Shown: positions 1 to 13,216 of the stretch, piece by piece | Layout of the letters: every line of letters starts with the position of its first letter | Numbering within the stretch: the first letter of the stretch is position 1 | Source: Apostichopus japonicus | Lineage: Eukaryota > Echinodermata > Holothuroidea > Aspidochirotida > Stichopodidae | Direction of reading: 5' to 3' | NCBI RefSeq assembly: GCF_037975245.1 | Contig: NC_092581.1 | Span: 8,399,501 to 8,459,500, forward strand | DNA: 60,000 nt | Position numbers and translations under genes: made by a program | The notes under the pieces: model-generated | The model's database searches: none | Seen by the model: only the letters and a program-made list of their open reading frames with translations | What the model was told of the DNA's origin: nothing

Positions 1-473
1 TAATATAATGTTAATGTTACACTGATGAACATTAGACATGAAAACACAACACCGACATGACGTTTTGCTAGTTTAATGCCAAACATTTGTTTCTGCTGCA
101 TCATTTGTATACATGTCAGCAAACACAAACTGGCGAACCTATTGTTTTATGTTTTTCAGCTTAAGAAACTCGACCTTGGAGAACAATTTGGAAAGTTTAA
201 CTTCTAATTTCTGAATAAACTACATCTATTTCTTCCAAAATATTAGATAAAATATTTAGTGTTACGTGAACATTACATTTATTACAGATATAATGAAAGT
301 ATCTGCCGATTTCTAATGGCATATTTGTTATCAATAATAGTATACTATATGTGTATACATTTCAGTGTCCAATCCAAGCAAAACTTGTATAAAGTTTAAA
401 GAAAGCTCTAATTCATGTAGAGAGATATGCTAAACTGTCTGATTTAATGATGTACCTGGTTAAAGTTATGTAT

Positions 474-514
<41 letters not shown>

Positions 515-1145
515 TATATACTATCCTTTTAATGATTATTTTGCAACGATAAGAGTTGACAATGAAGGAGTTATTTTTCCCTCAGGTGATGAAGAGCTAT
601 CTAAACTGGAAGAATAACTCGGGTTATAGCACTGGAGAAGCAATTGCCTCTTTATTGAATTTGTAAGTTAAATATGAAGGATTATTAACATGAAGTTTAG
701 TCTTAAATATTTGTTGCTTCACACAGTGTTCATAAATTTTAAAAAAAAAGTTATCAAACTTACCGATGCTGAATGTATCTGATTTCGGTTTTGACAAAGC
801 CTTCAGTCGTATTCGTCTGTATAATGAGCCTAAATCCAAGCAAACTTTTTAATTTATAAATATATCGACAGTGACGTCATGGTCCTCTGTTTAGCTGATC
901 GTATGTAACATATTAAGTGTCTCTGTTGTTATATTATAAACACCGTGTTTGACTTTAGTAAAGTTCAACCAGTTCTTGGAATGGCGTTATTATTTACTCT
1001 GAGTAAGTATTTTATTTCTCTTTACGATGTTTATCGTTTGCATAGTGCAGCGGCTACTGTAACTTACCGTTAACGTTTCCCACCATGCATCAAGCTTTTA
1101 ACTGTTCTGTTGCTCATTAAGCGTTTTCAGAACAGGGGTGCCAAA
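1..1145. other. non-coding stretch, no gene recognised
   Basis: No open frame here resembles a known protein. The only clear structure is a TA dinucleotide microsatellite at about 473-521. The right edge carries a 20-bp sequence (about 1121-1141) that recurs just beyond the neighbouring transposon at 1588-1607. Confidence 0.5.
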
Positions 1146-1538
1146 CAGTGGCGGAGCTAGGGGTATTGGTTGGGGGGGGGGGCAAGAATGGTCTGTAGGG
1201 GCGCTTTCGACACTATCTAAGCGGAGCGCCACCACAGGTTGGCGCGGAGCGTACAGAATTTTCTTGAGTAAAGATACTCTCTAGATCGCGAGAAATGACC
1301 CTTTCCGGGTCTTGCTATTTTGCAAATAAACGAAGAATAAATAAGTGTCATCGCCATTTTGTCAGAAAATTACACCAACAGAATGTGACAAATGTCAATA
1401 GGTAGATGAGAGCGCAATAAAAAAGTCAATAATCGCGAATAAGTAAAAAGTATTAAAAAGCTGAAAAGGGCGCCAGTAGTCCTTTTGAGTCCGTCAGGGG
1501 GGCATCCGCCCCCTGACTGTATGGACGCTCCGCCACTG
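1146..1538. mobile_element. non-autonomous hAT-like element (393 bp), copy 1
   Basis: The element begins CAGTGGCGGAGC and ends with the inverse, GCTCCGCCACTG, giving terminal inverted repeats. The flanking octamers GTGCCAAA and GTGCTCAA match at 6 of 8 positions, like an aged 8-bp target duplication of the hAT superfamily. It has no transposase. The same sequence occurs in opposite orientation at 58050-58425, over its whole length, which confirms the boundaries. A G-run lies near its left end. Superfamily assignment rests on terminus form and duplication length only. Confidence 0.75.
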
Positions 1539-4500
1539 GTGCTCAACATTGCTCACTTTCAAGTAAAAATATGTTCGTAATTATCAAGCGTTTCAGAACA
1601 GGGGTGCTCAACACACACGCACGCACCTACACACGTACATACACGCACACAAAATACTGAATCAAGAGAGGTCAGCGAGGGTAGAGAAAGGGTGTTTCTG
1701 TCTTGTCACTAAATGTATCTCCACTGATACGGCATCGCTTTGCGTATATAACTTAAAAAATCTTTGTAACGTTGTTTGCCTCCAAATTTGTCTAAATAAC
1801 CAGGCATACCTTCCACTTACAGTCACTCTTTATGCGAAGGAACATACCCACAACAATACATATGTTTCGTAAATTTGCCATCATCGCCACTCAACAACGA
1901 ATGTGGGGTTCGTATTATCGTAAGGCCCATAATCGTTCACCTCTCTCCCCCCGCTCCATGCATATTACGTCTCCCCACACCCACCCCCACCCACCCACTA
2001 ATTTTTTATGCTGAGATGTGGCTATTGTTTTTAAGTGCATACCAATCCGCGAACTCAGAGTTGTTTCTTATTTACCAACGTTGACGTCACAGTCAACGTC
2101 ATTGTATGCTTTCATCTCCAAACGTAGGAGGGTCGCAGAAAGTTCGCCAGTCGATGCAGTTTATTTATTAGCGATTTATATTTACAAACTAAGAAACTTC
2201 GCATTCTTTACGTCGCTTTACTAGGAAACTGAAACCATCCAGTGGATCTCATGGTTATTTTACCGCAGCCATGAGTAAGGGTGTGAAGAGGTTATGACCT
2301 AGGTCTAAAGTGTCCCAAATCTTTACAATGGTAAAATGCCTCAATTGTGTCGTTTTTATATTAAGATGCTATAATATAATCTGCTCTTTTAGGTACTAGA
2401 CACATGACGCGTACATTTATGATCACATAGAGCATGCAGGAATATACCTTAAAGATGTCAGTGAAATATTAATTATATCTGATACTGTCCATGTAAAGTC
2501 TTGCCAGCATATTCACAAGCAAAACAACTTCCGTTTTAAGACAGTGTTTGAAATACATTGGTTATGAACTAGTAACCATGGACACACAAATAAAGAAAAC
2601 ACATTAAAACGATCTCGCTATAGATAACAGTCTCACTCTCTGTCGTCTAGCTTAGACAAGTTCACTATTCATCAGGAAGCTTTATCTAATGTAGACTAGG
2701 CTATACAAAAGGAGAAGAAGGCGAAGAAGAAACAACATACGTTTTTCTTTCAAATATAAAAAGAGTGGCAACCAACGGCTAGAATATAGATGTAATAATT
2801 TTTTTTAAATCAAATTAAGAGCTGAGGGTAATGTTGCCTGTAAATCATTGCGATCAGAAATAATATGGTTTCGCACACGTAATCACAAAACAGGTTATTG
2901 TCTAGCATATTGCAGTAATCTTTGCTTTTCGCACTAAGGTTCTTTCAGGACTGCTTTTTTTCTTCTTAATAAGTTGCTCAGCTAATACGAAACATTGAAA
3001 ATGTGGTTACGTTTACTTAACTTAACTTCATTTTTTGGTAGATATAGTAACTTGAACAATAGATCTGGACTGGTGAACGGTCATTACAATGAAATATACA
3101 TATTTGAAGGAATTAAGCGGAATCATTCAAATTAGAAGTACACCCAAGTATAAACTTGTGCTACAAACTCAGCCTGTCTATGTTTATCATATAATTTCGT
3201 TTTTAATATAATAAGAACCCATCAGAATTGAAATTACCTTACCAAATTCGACTCGGGTGTTATTTTCAGGCCTAGTAAATACCGTAGGCATACTGAACGT
3301 GGGTAGTGCACTTATTATAATATATAAACCATCTGTTACATTTTGCATCATGACCATAATAGTTTTTTTTTTAGAATCTAACTTCAATCCAAACACAAAC
3401 ATTCATCGCAGCTCTTATCTTGATGTCGATATATACCAAAGCATGATTTACTTGTTGGTAAGTATACTAAGTCCAAACACCCCCGTGTTCCCTTCCCCAA
3501 CCCAACCCATCTCTCCTACCCGTGTTGGTAACTATTATCTTTGTGTACCTGCTACTCAAGAACGACACTTCATTCGTTCACAGTTACTCAGTGACCGTCT
3601 TTTCAATTATTCACATTTAGCTTTCGTTATTTAAGGTGAGCATGTATACTTTATTTGTTTGTCCTATGCATTGATGGATTCCGTATAACCAAACGACAAA
3701 TGACGCATGTGTAACACTGACATGGTAAACCCTGACTAGAACCTTGCGCAACTACAATGAAACCAAGTTCACGGGATTTTCCGTTTTCTATATAAATATG
3801 AGATCGATGTTGATTGTTGCCGCCTAAATGTAGCACGTATAGAGTACGTGGCAACATAATTTGCCATACTGCCTATACCGACATGCATCGTGTGAGTATT
3901 CAAATGCATTTTCATGGATGTAGACGTTATTTGGTTCCATATATCATGTTACTGTAACCTTTTTATTTGCCGAACTTTATAAAATTCAAGGTAAGCATTG
4001 ATAGTTGACTATTTATGAGCTATTCACCTCTAATTTAGACTAGAGCATTATTGAGCAAGAAGTTTGCAGTTATGTCGGAGTAGGCTTAATTCTCTTATGC
4101 TTCTGTATGAAATATTCGTAGGCCTATGTTAAGCGACATTAAAGCTGTAACGTCTTCCACCATTGCCATAACACGTGTCTATGAAGGTTCCTTCTGGGTT
4201 GTGCATGGCCGCACCAAAACTTCCAGAGCGGAAAGGGAGGGGGGAGGGGGAGTGGGTGGATGAGGGAGGGAATATAGTGGACAGGCAAGCTGCTTGTGGG
4301 CCAATAATGGTAAGTGAAAATTGCACCCGCATAAAATGCACATCACTTTGGGCAGGGGCGGGGGGGGGGGAGGGGAGGGAGTTTTTGAGGGACGAAACGT
4401 GGAAGGCAAAAGATAAAAGAATAATAAATAGCTTTCGTGTGCTGGTAGTTTATTGTCGTACATAATTACACAATACGTTAAGTATTACATAGACAACTTC

Positions 4501-5402
4501 TACACAAGGATAGTAAGAGAGGTTTATATACAAACAGAATATTAAAATTAGTCTGTATAGACCCCAAGTAATAGCATGCTATAATTGCTAGAAGTTTTTA
4601 AAAAGGACTTTCCTGGAGTTCTTTACTCTCCAAATTGTTCTCAGACATTCTAAATGAACACACAAGATGTTTGGATGTGCCAGTGTGATCAATTTCCTCC
4701 AGGTTGATAACAAAAACAGTTTAAGAATTTTGACCAAAGGTGACCTTATTTGAAAATCTCGCATATTTGGGGCCAATACAGCAAACCTTAAATACCGCAA
4801 TCCGACCGCAATCCCATAAAGTAAAAAAGGTACAGAAATTAATATCAGTTCTTTCACCTATATGCCTTTTGTCTTACCTGTGCCGACTGTAAGGAGGGGG
4901 TTATGATGGGAAAGGATCTGGATGGGATATGGGGAGTAGAAAGAGCTGGATGCTTCACTGAGGTTCATTCACTATTACATGAATGGTCGTTGGATTGTTT
5001 TGTTACATGTGCATCGGTTTTCAGTAAACATTTATTTCATCTAAACCACAAGTAACAGACCTAATTCCGTTGTATTTGCATACTCAACAAGCAGATTTTT
5101 TTCTGTAATTCGTTGGTTTTGCTTCATTCTATAAGTTAATACGCTGAGATAAACATCATAGAAATGATCCAGAGTTTGTCCATCACTTTCAAATGAAGCA
5201 CATTGTTACTAAGATATGTATTCCAAGATATGTATTCATTGTTATGAATATTTATTAATATATTATTGTAACTCTAATCGAAGCACGGTTTACATGTACT
5301 TCATAATTATCTTCGGGAAGAAGAAAAAGTATAACATTCGTTCTTGGCTCTTTTCTTAAATATACATCTTGAATGTTGTTTTATTGTATTATCACATTGT
5401 AG
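1539..5402. other. non-coding stretch, no gene recognised
   Basis: Short open frames exist on both strands, including a hydrophobic 125-codon frame at 3257-3634, but none shows a recognisable domain or consistent splice context. G-rich tracts lie at about 4220-4260 and 4355-4380. The right end presumably contains the promoter and 5' untranslated exon of the GTPase gene, whose first coding exon is preceded by a good splice acceptor at 5401-5402. Confidence 0.45.
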
Positions 5403-5405
5403 AAT

Positions 5406-5487
5406 ATGGAGGAAAGACTAAAAGTTACACCCATAAAGACTGATCGTTCCATTAGCACGTGTAGCAGTACTAGCTTTACTATGAGTG
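5406..5487 (+). CDS. GTPase gene exon 1 (leader)
   Basis: ATG at 5406 follows a strong acceptor ending at 5402, so a non-coding exon must lie upstream. The exon codes 27 residues beginning MEERLKVTPIKTDRS, rich in Ser and Thr, and ends at a consensus donor GTAAGT (5488) in phase 1. Its single leftover G joins AT of the next exon to make Asp, with no stop. The alternative is that this is a chance frame and translation starts at the ATG at 7861; the perfect phase match favours the spliced model. Confidence 0.6.
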
Positions 5488-8400
5488 GTAAGTTTCATTA
5501 TATTGTGACGATATTCTTCGATTACATTACACTTTTCATGGTAGATAACTGACTCGCTTTCTAGTTATTATAGCAGGTACTATGTGACAAGTTGATAATT
5601 ACCGGCATCTTAAGAATTTCTCTCTCTCTCTTAAAATCAGTACAAATGCATACATTATGTCAAGGAAAGTTTTCTTACGTATTTGGAGGCTTCCATCTGG
5701 AGGAAATGTGTTTCTTTGTGAAGGATACGGTGGAAAGAAGTGTGTTCTTTTGTTCATTAAAATGTACTATCTATTGGATATATCTTGACTGGCTATGGGG
5801 TCGGACATGAATATTCATTGATATGTGAATATCATAGCAACGGAAAACTGAACATAAATACTGACTTAGTGTTTAATTAAAGTATGGTTGGGATGCTCCA
5901 TAAAAACGTTAAGACCGACTTAATGTTTAATTAAAGTATTGTTGTGATGGCCCATGAAAACGTTAAGACTGGCTTAATGTTTAATTAAAGTTTTGTTGTG
6001 ATGCTACATGAATACATTAAGACTGACTTAATGTTTAATTAAAGTATCGTTGTGATGGCCCATGAAAACGTTAAGACTGGCTTAATGTTTAATTAAAGTA
6101 TTGTTGTGATGCTACATGAATACATTAAGACTGACTTAATGTTTAATTAAAGTATTGTTGTGATGCTACATGAATACATTAAGACCGACTTAATGTTTAA
6201 TTGAAGTATGGTTGTGATGCTCCATGCAAAAATTAAGACCGTCTTAATGTTTAATTGAAGTATTGTTGTTATGTTCCATGAAATCATGAAGACTGGCTTA
6301 ATGTGTAATTTAGCTATGTTTGTGATACATGAAAACATAAAGACTGCCTTAATGTTTAATTGAAGATATTGTTGTGATGCTCCATGAAAACATTAAAACT
6401 GGCTTAATGTTTATTTAAAGTATTGTAGTGATGCTCCATGAAAACATTAAAACTGGCTTAATGTTTATTTAAAGTGTTGTTGTGATGCTCCACGAAAACA
6501 TTAAGACCTGCCTAATTTTTCATTAAAGTATCATTGTTATGCTACATGAATACATTGAGACTTACTTAATGTTTAATTAAAGTATTGTTGCGATGCTCCA
6601 TGAAAACATTATGACTGACTTAATGTTTGATTGAAGTATTGTTGTGATGCTCAATGAAAACATTAAGTCTTGCTTAATGTTTAATTAAAGTATTGCTGTG
6701 ATGCTTCATGGAAACATTAAGACTGACTTCATGTTTAATTGAAGTATTGTTGTGATGCTACATGACACTGTACCACTATATAAAGACTTAAATTAAAGCC
6801 GCATTTCTTCAACTTCAGATATTCATGTTATTTTCTACTGATAAAATAGTTTGATATTTGGTTAAAGAGCTTGATTATTAAACTTTCAGTCCTTGTGTAA
6901 AAAACTATGAACTGTTTATAACTATATAAGTGAATTTGTGTTTATGGTATTTCAGGCATGAAGACACAGTTCTTCTGACATAAGAGCCACGAATGAGACA
7001 CAACATTTACAAGTGGTACCGTCACATTAATATAATAGTCCAAAAGCAGTTTTGGTATGTCAGAGAGGAATATAACATGAACATCCAGCCATTCTGGTGA
7101 CGTTGCATTGAAAACAGTACAGAGTACTTCAAACAAAGAAAATCAAACCACTTTCTCTGAACATGAAGTGATTGATGGCATCACATGCACCTGCTTGCTT
7201 CAAGTTCACTTTGATGGAAAATATGACAACTTCAACCATCGAAAAACTTCGATAAGATATGATCAGTTAAATGCATTTCTTTATTATCTGGGTGCTTATG
7301 ATTAGCCTTTATTTTACAACTCAAAAATGAATTCACCTTGCAACTATTCTATGAAGTTGCCGAGTTCACATATAAATTGTTCTTAGTAATATGGTTGAAT
7401 GACAACGACAATTGGTTAAGTTTGAAACGATGTCCTACTATTCAGTTGCCATTTGTAATGAGTTTCTTTTGGTCTTAAACCATCTGGTTTCGTCAACAGA
7501 TGATCTAGAGAATTAGTCTATTCCTTTTGATACTAACTTTACGGTGTAGAACAACCAATCGAAGTTTCTGGAAACAATTTACCACTGGTCACGCAGTTTT
7601 CATTGTGTGTGAACTTCTAGGGAAAAGTAATCGTGACTAAATTATATGAGATCACAGAAATTATCTGAAATGTCGCAGTTTATCAAATTTAAACTGCAAT
7701 ATTTACAAACAAGTTTCAATATTGTAGTTTTACTGGAAATATGTTAAATTATTTTCCATTCTTCGTTAGAAAGACGAACAAAATGATACAATTTCATCAT
7801 ATACGCTCTTACAATGTAATTTGTACCTCCAGACATACATAGGCCCAAATAGCCAAGTTTATGTTTGTTAATTCCTTAGATCCTGGATCCCCCGGGAGTT
7901 ATTCCCAAATGCTTCTTGATCTTCAACAAAGTCTAACGATAACCAACATACGTCAACTAGCTATGGCGGCAGGTCTGGACGCAGCCGATCGATCCGAGTT
8001 TGAGGGTATCAATGATTCAATGACGTGTTTTTCGAAGTTACGAAATAAACTTGAGAATCGAGACCAACTGGGAGAAAAAAATCTTGTTTTCTTGAAAGAC
8101 ACACTGAAGAAAATTGAACACGAGAGAGGGTTGGGAATTATAAAGACATATGAAGAAGCAGGTATATACGGTATATTATGCAAACCTTTCTTATATTTTG
8201 TATTGAATATTTAAAAACAACAACTGGGATTCCTCATTTGCTTTGCTCTTGATTCATAAGTTTCTTATTATTTTCGCAAGAAGTATAACGAAGAAACAGG
8301 GTTCCATATTGTATTCTGTGTTAACTACATATCTAATATATTATAGAATAAGGAATGGCGAGAATGGGTATCGGTTATATAGTTAGAATGGACACATATG

Positions 8401-11400
8401 AAAGTATTAAACAATCTGCCATAGCATCATCTCAAGAGTTGTTTCCTTTGCTATTAATCATTTTCTAAATTCCTCTTAATAGATCACATTCCCAGCTCCC
8501 CAGAATCGTCCGACGACGAATCAGATACAGCTCGTCCACCTTCGCACGGTTTCGTTGATTACCTGAAACTCGTGGGTCTGGAAGGAAGACTCGGCAAAAA
8601 TCTTACCCTACGAGACGTAACAGTCGTAAGGGAAACTTCAATAGACGGTCCAGTAACTGATTTACCTTTCATATTTTTGAAAAAGTTAACGTCTCTTGAT
8701 TACATGGCACTATTACCGGAAACATACAATGAACGCATAAAAAGTATTCGTGATTTTGTATATGCAATTTTGAAATGTTCAGATGACTTTCTCACTCAAT
8801 ATATTTTTGAAAAGCTCTCCGTTTGTCAAATCGCAGTGCCGATCATTCTGCCCGCTGTTGCAAAAACCGACAATCCCACTTTTAAGCTATGGGCTGTGCG
8901 TCGCGTGATTAAGGAATGGAAAACAGGTGATTCTGTCTTCCTGGAGAAACGAATAAGTAGTTGGCCCACGTTTATCGTTGCATTTGTTCGAGTTGGTGAT
9001 CTACCGCTTTCAAAATCCATCCTTATCAATAACATGCTTAGCAGGGGCCAAGGAAATCGCAACCATTCCTACTTTCTTTCCAAGAAAGACGATTATAACG
9101 AAAACGCACATTTTTCAAAAGGGACAGTTGAATCTTTGTGGTATATACCCTCCGTGGAGCAACAGTCTCAGTCCGTCGATAAAGTTATAACGGTGCTTAA
9201 CATGCGTGGAAATAGCGATGTCTTTCCACGTCAGACAAAGTTAGTCTGTAAAATGGCTAATTTGGTGATTGCAATTATTGCCAAAGAAAGCAAAAAAGAG
9301 ATGAAACAAAGCATCTCTAAACTTCGCGCCATGTCTCAAAAAGTTATATATGTTTCTTTGAAGAGAAGCGATGACCTAATACCCAAGAAAATACAGGAAC
9401 CAGTTCTTAAAGATGGTTGGCTGTTTTACAAGGTTAAAGAAAGTGATGAAGGGATACCGTTGAGTAAGACTTTGTGGGGAATGATTGAAAAAGATTTTGG
9501 TAATGCAACCAAGAAATTGCCTGTGTTAGAGGAATTTGCAGGAAACCCACAAGATGATGTGATTATCGACGAGAATATTGAAAAGTGCAGGGATACAAAA
9601 TTAAGTGTTGAAAAGCTATTTGAAACGGATTGCAAAATTGATCTCGCTGCATTCAAAGAAAAGTATTTGCCATTACAAAAACTCTTTTTGGACTGGGTTA
9701 AGTGCGATAAACGCCGTCTCAAGTCGGAGCATTGTGCTGAAAATCGGCTAGCAGAAATAAGAAAAGAAAAAAAGGAAAAGAGAGGGCAACAAAAAGCACA
9801 AGGTCTGTCGGAAAAATTGAAAACATTCTTGGAAAATCTGGAAGGCATTCTAACAGATCGTGAAAAGTTTCATTACTTTTTGTTTTACTTCCAAGAGCAT
9901 GTGGACGAAATGGTAGTGGAGAGTATTACACCGCATCTAAATGAAATGACCAGACTAGAAAAAGAATTGCGACAAAGAGAAGATGAAATCAACAGCGCCA
10001 AGAAATCAAAGAAACGTAAGCAGAGCAGCCAAAAGAAGACCGCCGTGGACGAAATAACACGGTTAAAAGATCGACTCTATAGTGAAAGCCATAGTTACAG
10101 TAGTAAATACATTGGATATGAACACTTCCTACGTGAGGTTGGCCAACTATTTGAATCATTCGTCAATGGGTCCGATCTAACACACGAGCCTCGTATTGCA
10201 AAACTCCCGCAAATCGCCGCAAACATGCTCCTTGAAGGTTATCCATTGGAGTTACTGGATGGTGACAGCGGCTATGTACCGATAAAATGGGTTACCCATG
10301 TTCTTGAAATTCTTTCCAAAGAGCTCGATAATCCCAAACTGTTTGTTTTGTCTGTAATAGGAATTCAGAGCAGTGGAAAGTCTACACTTCTGAATGCCAT
10401 GTTTGGTGTAAGATTTCCAGTTCGTGCGGGTCGATGTACAAGAGGACTTTTCATGCAGCTTCTTCCAGTTGAAGAAAGTTATTCGTCTAAGCTCGGTTTT
10501 AAATTTCTGGTTGTTATCGATACTGAAGGATTGCGATCGCCGGACCGAGCTCTCCTCAACAAATATGACTTTGATAATGCTCTAGCAACTTTAGCGTTAT
10601 GCCTGGCCGACCTTAACATTGTCAATATTCAAGGTGAAGTGATCAGTCAAGATATGATCGGTATTTTACAGATTGCGGTGCATGCACTGATTAGAATGAA
10701 AAGGGTGAATCTGAAGTCTCATTGTCAAATTGTTCAACAGAGAATATCCGATACCACGGCATGTGACAGAAACAAGGCGAATATGAATAAAATTTTGGAA
10801 GTACTAGACAAAGCCACTATCACTGCTGCCTCAGAGGAAGATGTTGCAGATCAGTACAAGAAGTTTTCTGATGTTTTCCCATTTACCCCTGATAACGATA
10901 TTACATACGTTCCATGCTTGTGGACTGGTCACATGTCACCTCCTAATCACTGTTACAGTGAGACCGTCACTGAATTGGCGAATCTGATCTTTGGCACATT
11001 CTCGAGCCAAACCACCCGGATTAAACCTCAATTGACGGTAGATGGTTTCATTGGTAGATTGAAAGACGTATGGAAGGCAATAAAAGAAGAAGACTTTGTT
11101 TTTAATTTTCAAAATAGCTCCAGAGCCCTCAGCTACGACAAATTTCGTCTTCAGTTTCATAAATGGATGGGCCAACTACGCCAAAACAGTTTGGAGTGGG
11201 AGCTTCGAGAAGTTGGAACCCAAGTGGAGATAGACGAAAGGTCTGTATCGAAACTAAAATCAGAGTTAGGTTGCGAATTAACAGTATATTCCAACAATGT
11301 GAAGACAGAAATAGATAAATACATCAAAGGTCATCCAAATGAAGACGAACTTATAATTCACGAGAGTGCTTTCAAACATGAAGTTGATGCAATCGCATCG

Positions 11401-13176
11401 GAAATTAAATCTGGAATCTTAGGAAAACTGGAAAACGTAGAAAAGGAACAATTAAACGTGACTCAAGTTATCGAGGAACGGAAAGTCAAATTGCGAGAAA
11501 TGGCTCGAAAGAAGGCCCAAGAATTGCGTCAAGGTAAGGCTAGTCGCAAGGAGAAATTGATGTCAGAAAAAGGTATCAGACAGTCGTTCGAGGAATGTTG
11601 GAACGATTGGACTAAGCAAATTGAAGAACACGATGTTAAATTGAAGAGATCTAGTGAAATACAGAAGGACTGTCAAGCTAGTCTCATGCAACTTTCAGAT
11701 AAGACTGCAGTAAACAAGAGAATACGGGAGTTGATAGAAGAAGAAGGTGATATCAATCATCATCAGAAATGTTTCAATGTTAAAGATTACATAGAGCCTC
11801 ATACATCCGAACTAGAAATTAAAAGGATTGAGCCGGTTGTAAAGAAGGTTATCAAAGGGTGTCTTAAAACCTGTCGTCGCAAGATGTTTGATAAAAATCT
11901 TGTTAACTTTTGGCTGGGAAACGCAATTAACCAACTTCTCGCAGCTGATGAGAGATACCCAAAAATTCCAAAGTCTGTTGTTTCCAAATGTTTGCTACAT
12001 ATTTCAGGAAATATTGCTGACATTTTGATTAAAAATCAAATTGTTTTGACAAAGCTGGTAGAAAAAGAACGAGAAAACCTTTTCAAAGATTTCCGGGCGT
12101 TCATAGATGTTTCTCGTCAATGTGAAAATACTGCATCGCGGGTGTTTGACTGTTGCTTTCACATATTTAAAGAGATTACGATACAGAGGTTAAACATAAA
12201 AATTGTCAAGGACATGAGGGAGCAAGACAAATTTATTGACAAAGAGAGACTGATTGCAGCGGTATTGGAAGATCTTGCAGAAAGAGATAATTACCTGCAG
12301 TATATTAATTTTGTAGAAAACCAAGAGTCCTTCATCAAAAGATGGGTGAAACAGAAAGTTATCGATCGATGTTACGATGAACCAGGTGCCCGGCTTCTTG
12401 ATATTGCAAACGAAACGATCACCGAGCTGTGCTCAACAGTTCGCAACATTTGTATTGACTTGGATATTTCTGGAAAGAAATCTGGTCCTTTCTGCGAGTG
12501 GCTTGATCAGTTTCAAGAGAAATTTGACGCTGCTTGTAGATACAACGCCACAGCTCTCAATGGACTGAAGTCCTTTGGCGTAACAATTGATTACAAAGAG
12601 TTTTCGAAGTGTCTCATGAAACTAATAGAATCAAAGCAAGAAACTTTCATTAAAGCTGTCTGTTTACCATTCACTGAAGGCGGCGAAGATAGCGCCAATG
12701 AGTTTTTGGACAAAATGGCTAAAGCGCCTCATCTTGAAATAGTTAATCAGTTTATATCGTGCGAAGCAAAATGTCCATTTTGTAAGGTTATGTGCCATTT
12801 ACAAGAGAAAGATCATAAACACCACAGTGCTATTCTGCATTACCCTCAGGGAATAGCCGGATGCAAGTTCACCGAAAGCAAGAATTTGGTTTTAGACATG
12901 TGCACAACATCTGTAGCATCTGAAAATCAATACCGATTTGGAGAGCAAGAAGAACACCGGCCTTTCAAGGAATACAAGAACGATTTTCCGAACTGGTCTA
13001 TTCAGCCCATCAAGGATAGCGAACCAACTCAGTACTGGAAGTGGGTAATGGTAAGATTCAATACCGAGTTTGCAGAACATTACAATCTCGAGCCTGCTAA
13101 AATACCTGATGATTGGACTAAAATAGGAAAGAAAAAGGCCTTGCAAAGCTTGAAAAGGACCTACATGACACCCTAA
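5406..13176 (+). CDS. very large GTPase (VLIG/GVIN family) with N-terminal death-effector-like domain
   Basis: Three coding exons, 5406-5487, 7880-8161 and 8483-13176, join in frame with both introns in phase 1, giving 1685 residues. Order: a Ser/Thr-rich leader (1-34); a DED-like helical domain (about 35-117); an acidic Ser-rich linker; a long helical region with a basic patch near 628; a VLIG-type G domain with P-loop GIQSSGKST (about 748) and DTEGL (about 801), then the family-typical LW.G.M.P.N stretch near 930; a long coiled region; and a C-terminal Cys/His cluster from Cys1548 (C-x3-CPFC-x3-C then several His). VLIGs are large, often interferon-induced GTPases with a giant last exon, as seen here; vertebrate members often exceed 2000 residues, so this one is compact. 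Known family biology suggests a cytoplasmic immune role; the DED suggests contact with caspase or FADD-like adaptors (inference). The usual HQN-like motif after the G3 region appears as QQR. An upstream non-coding exon is likely; extra small exons cannot be excluded. Confidence 0.88.
5866..6765. repeat. 54-bp tandem minisatellite in GTPase intron 1
   Basis: About 16 imperfect units, each containing TTAATGTTTAATTAAAGTAT, then TTGTTGTGATGCT.CATGAA and CATTAAGACTG. Unit starts are spaced 54 bp apart (for example 5921, 5975, 6029, 6083, 6137, 6191). Because 54 is a multiple of three, it creates a repeated reverse-strand open frame (6147-6338) that is not a gene. Confidence 0.9.
7880..8161 (+). 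CDS. GTPase gene exon 2: death-effector-like domain
   Basis: A symmetric phase 1-1 exon of 94 codons. The acceptor is ...TTCCTTAG before 7880 and the donor GTATAT at 8162. The peptide shows the DED pattern: an early amphipathic helix (MLLDLQQSL), a middle Leu/Ala helix (IRQLAMAAGL), then LRNKLENR.QLGEKNLVFLK and a last helix with KKIEHERGLGIIK. The helix-6 RxDL signature of classical DEDs is altered to RGLG. DEDs mediate homotypic assembly of caspase-8, FADD and related proteins. CARD or pyrin domains share the fold, but the NL..L...L..I spacing fits DED best. Confidence 0.72.
8483..13176 (+). CDS. GTPase gene exon 3: giant VLIG exon
   Basis: A single 4694-bp exon, opened by acceptor TCTTAATAG at 8482 and closed by TAA at 13174-13176. 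It carries the linker (SPESSDDESD), the complete VLIG-type G domain and the C-terminal Cys/His cluster. The P-loop codons start at 10360, DTEGL at 10519 and the first cluster Cys at 12760. No frameshift or premature stop is seen over 1560 codons, so the exon is under coding constraint. Overlapping frames on both strands inside it are shadows. Confidence 0.93.
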
Positions 13177-13216
13177 TCGAATCACGGCAAATGTGTTTGC
13201 CAAGCTCTGGACACAA

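Noticed and set aside
3257-3634. 125-codon hydrophobic frame upstream of the GTPase gene
   Set aside because: No recognisable motif, AT-driven hydrophobicity, and no splice or family support.
6147-6338. Reverse-strand repeated peptide frame in the 54-bp minisatellite
   Set aside because: A repeat unit divisible by three keeps any frame open; there is no independent coding evidence.
7861-7879. Translation start at ATG 7861 for the GTPase
   Set aside because: An acceptor TTCCTTAG ends at 7879 and joins in frame to the ATG-bearing exon at 5406-5487; kept only as the alternative.
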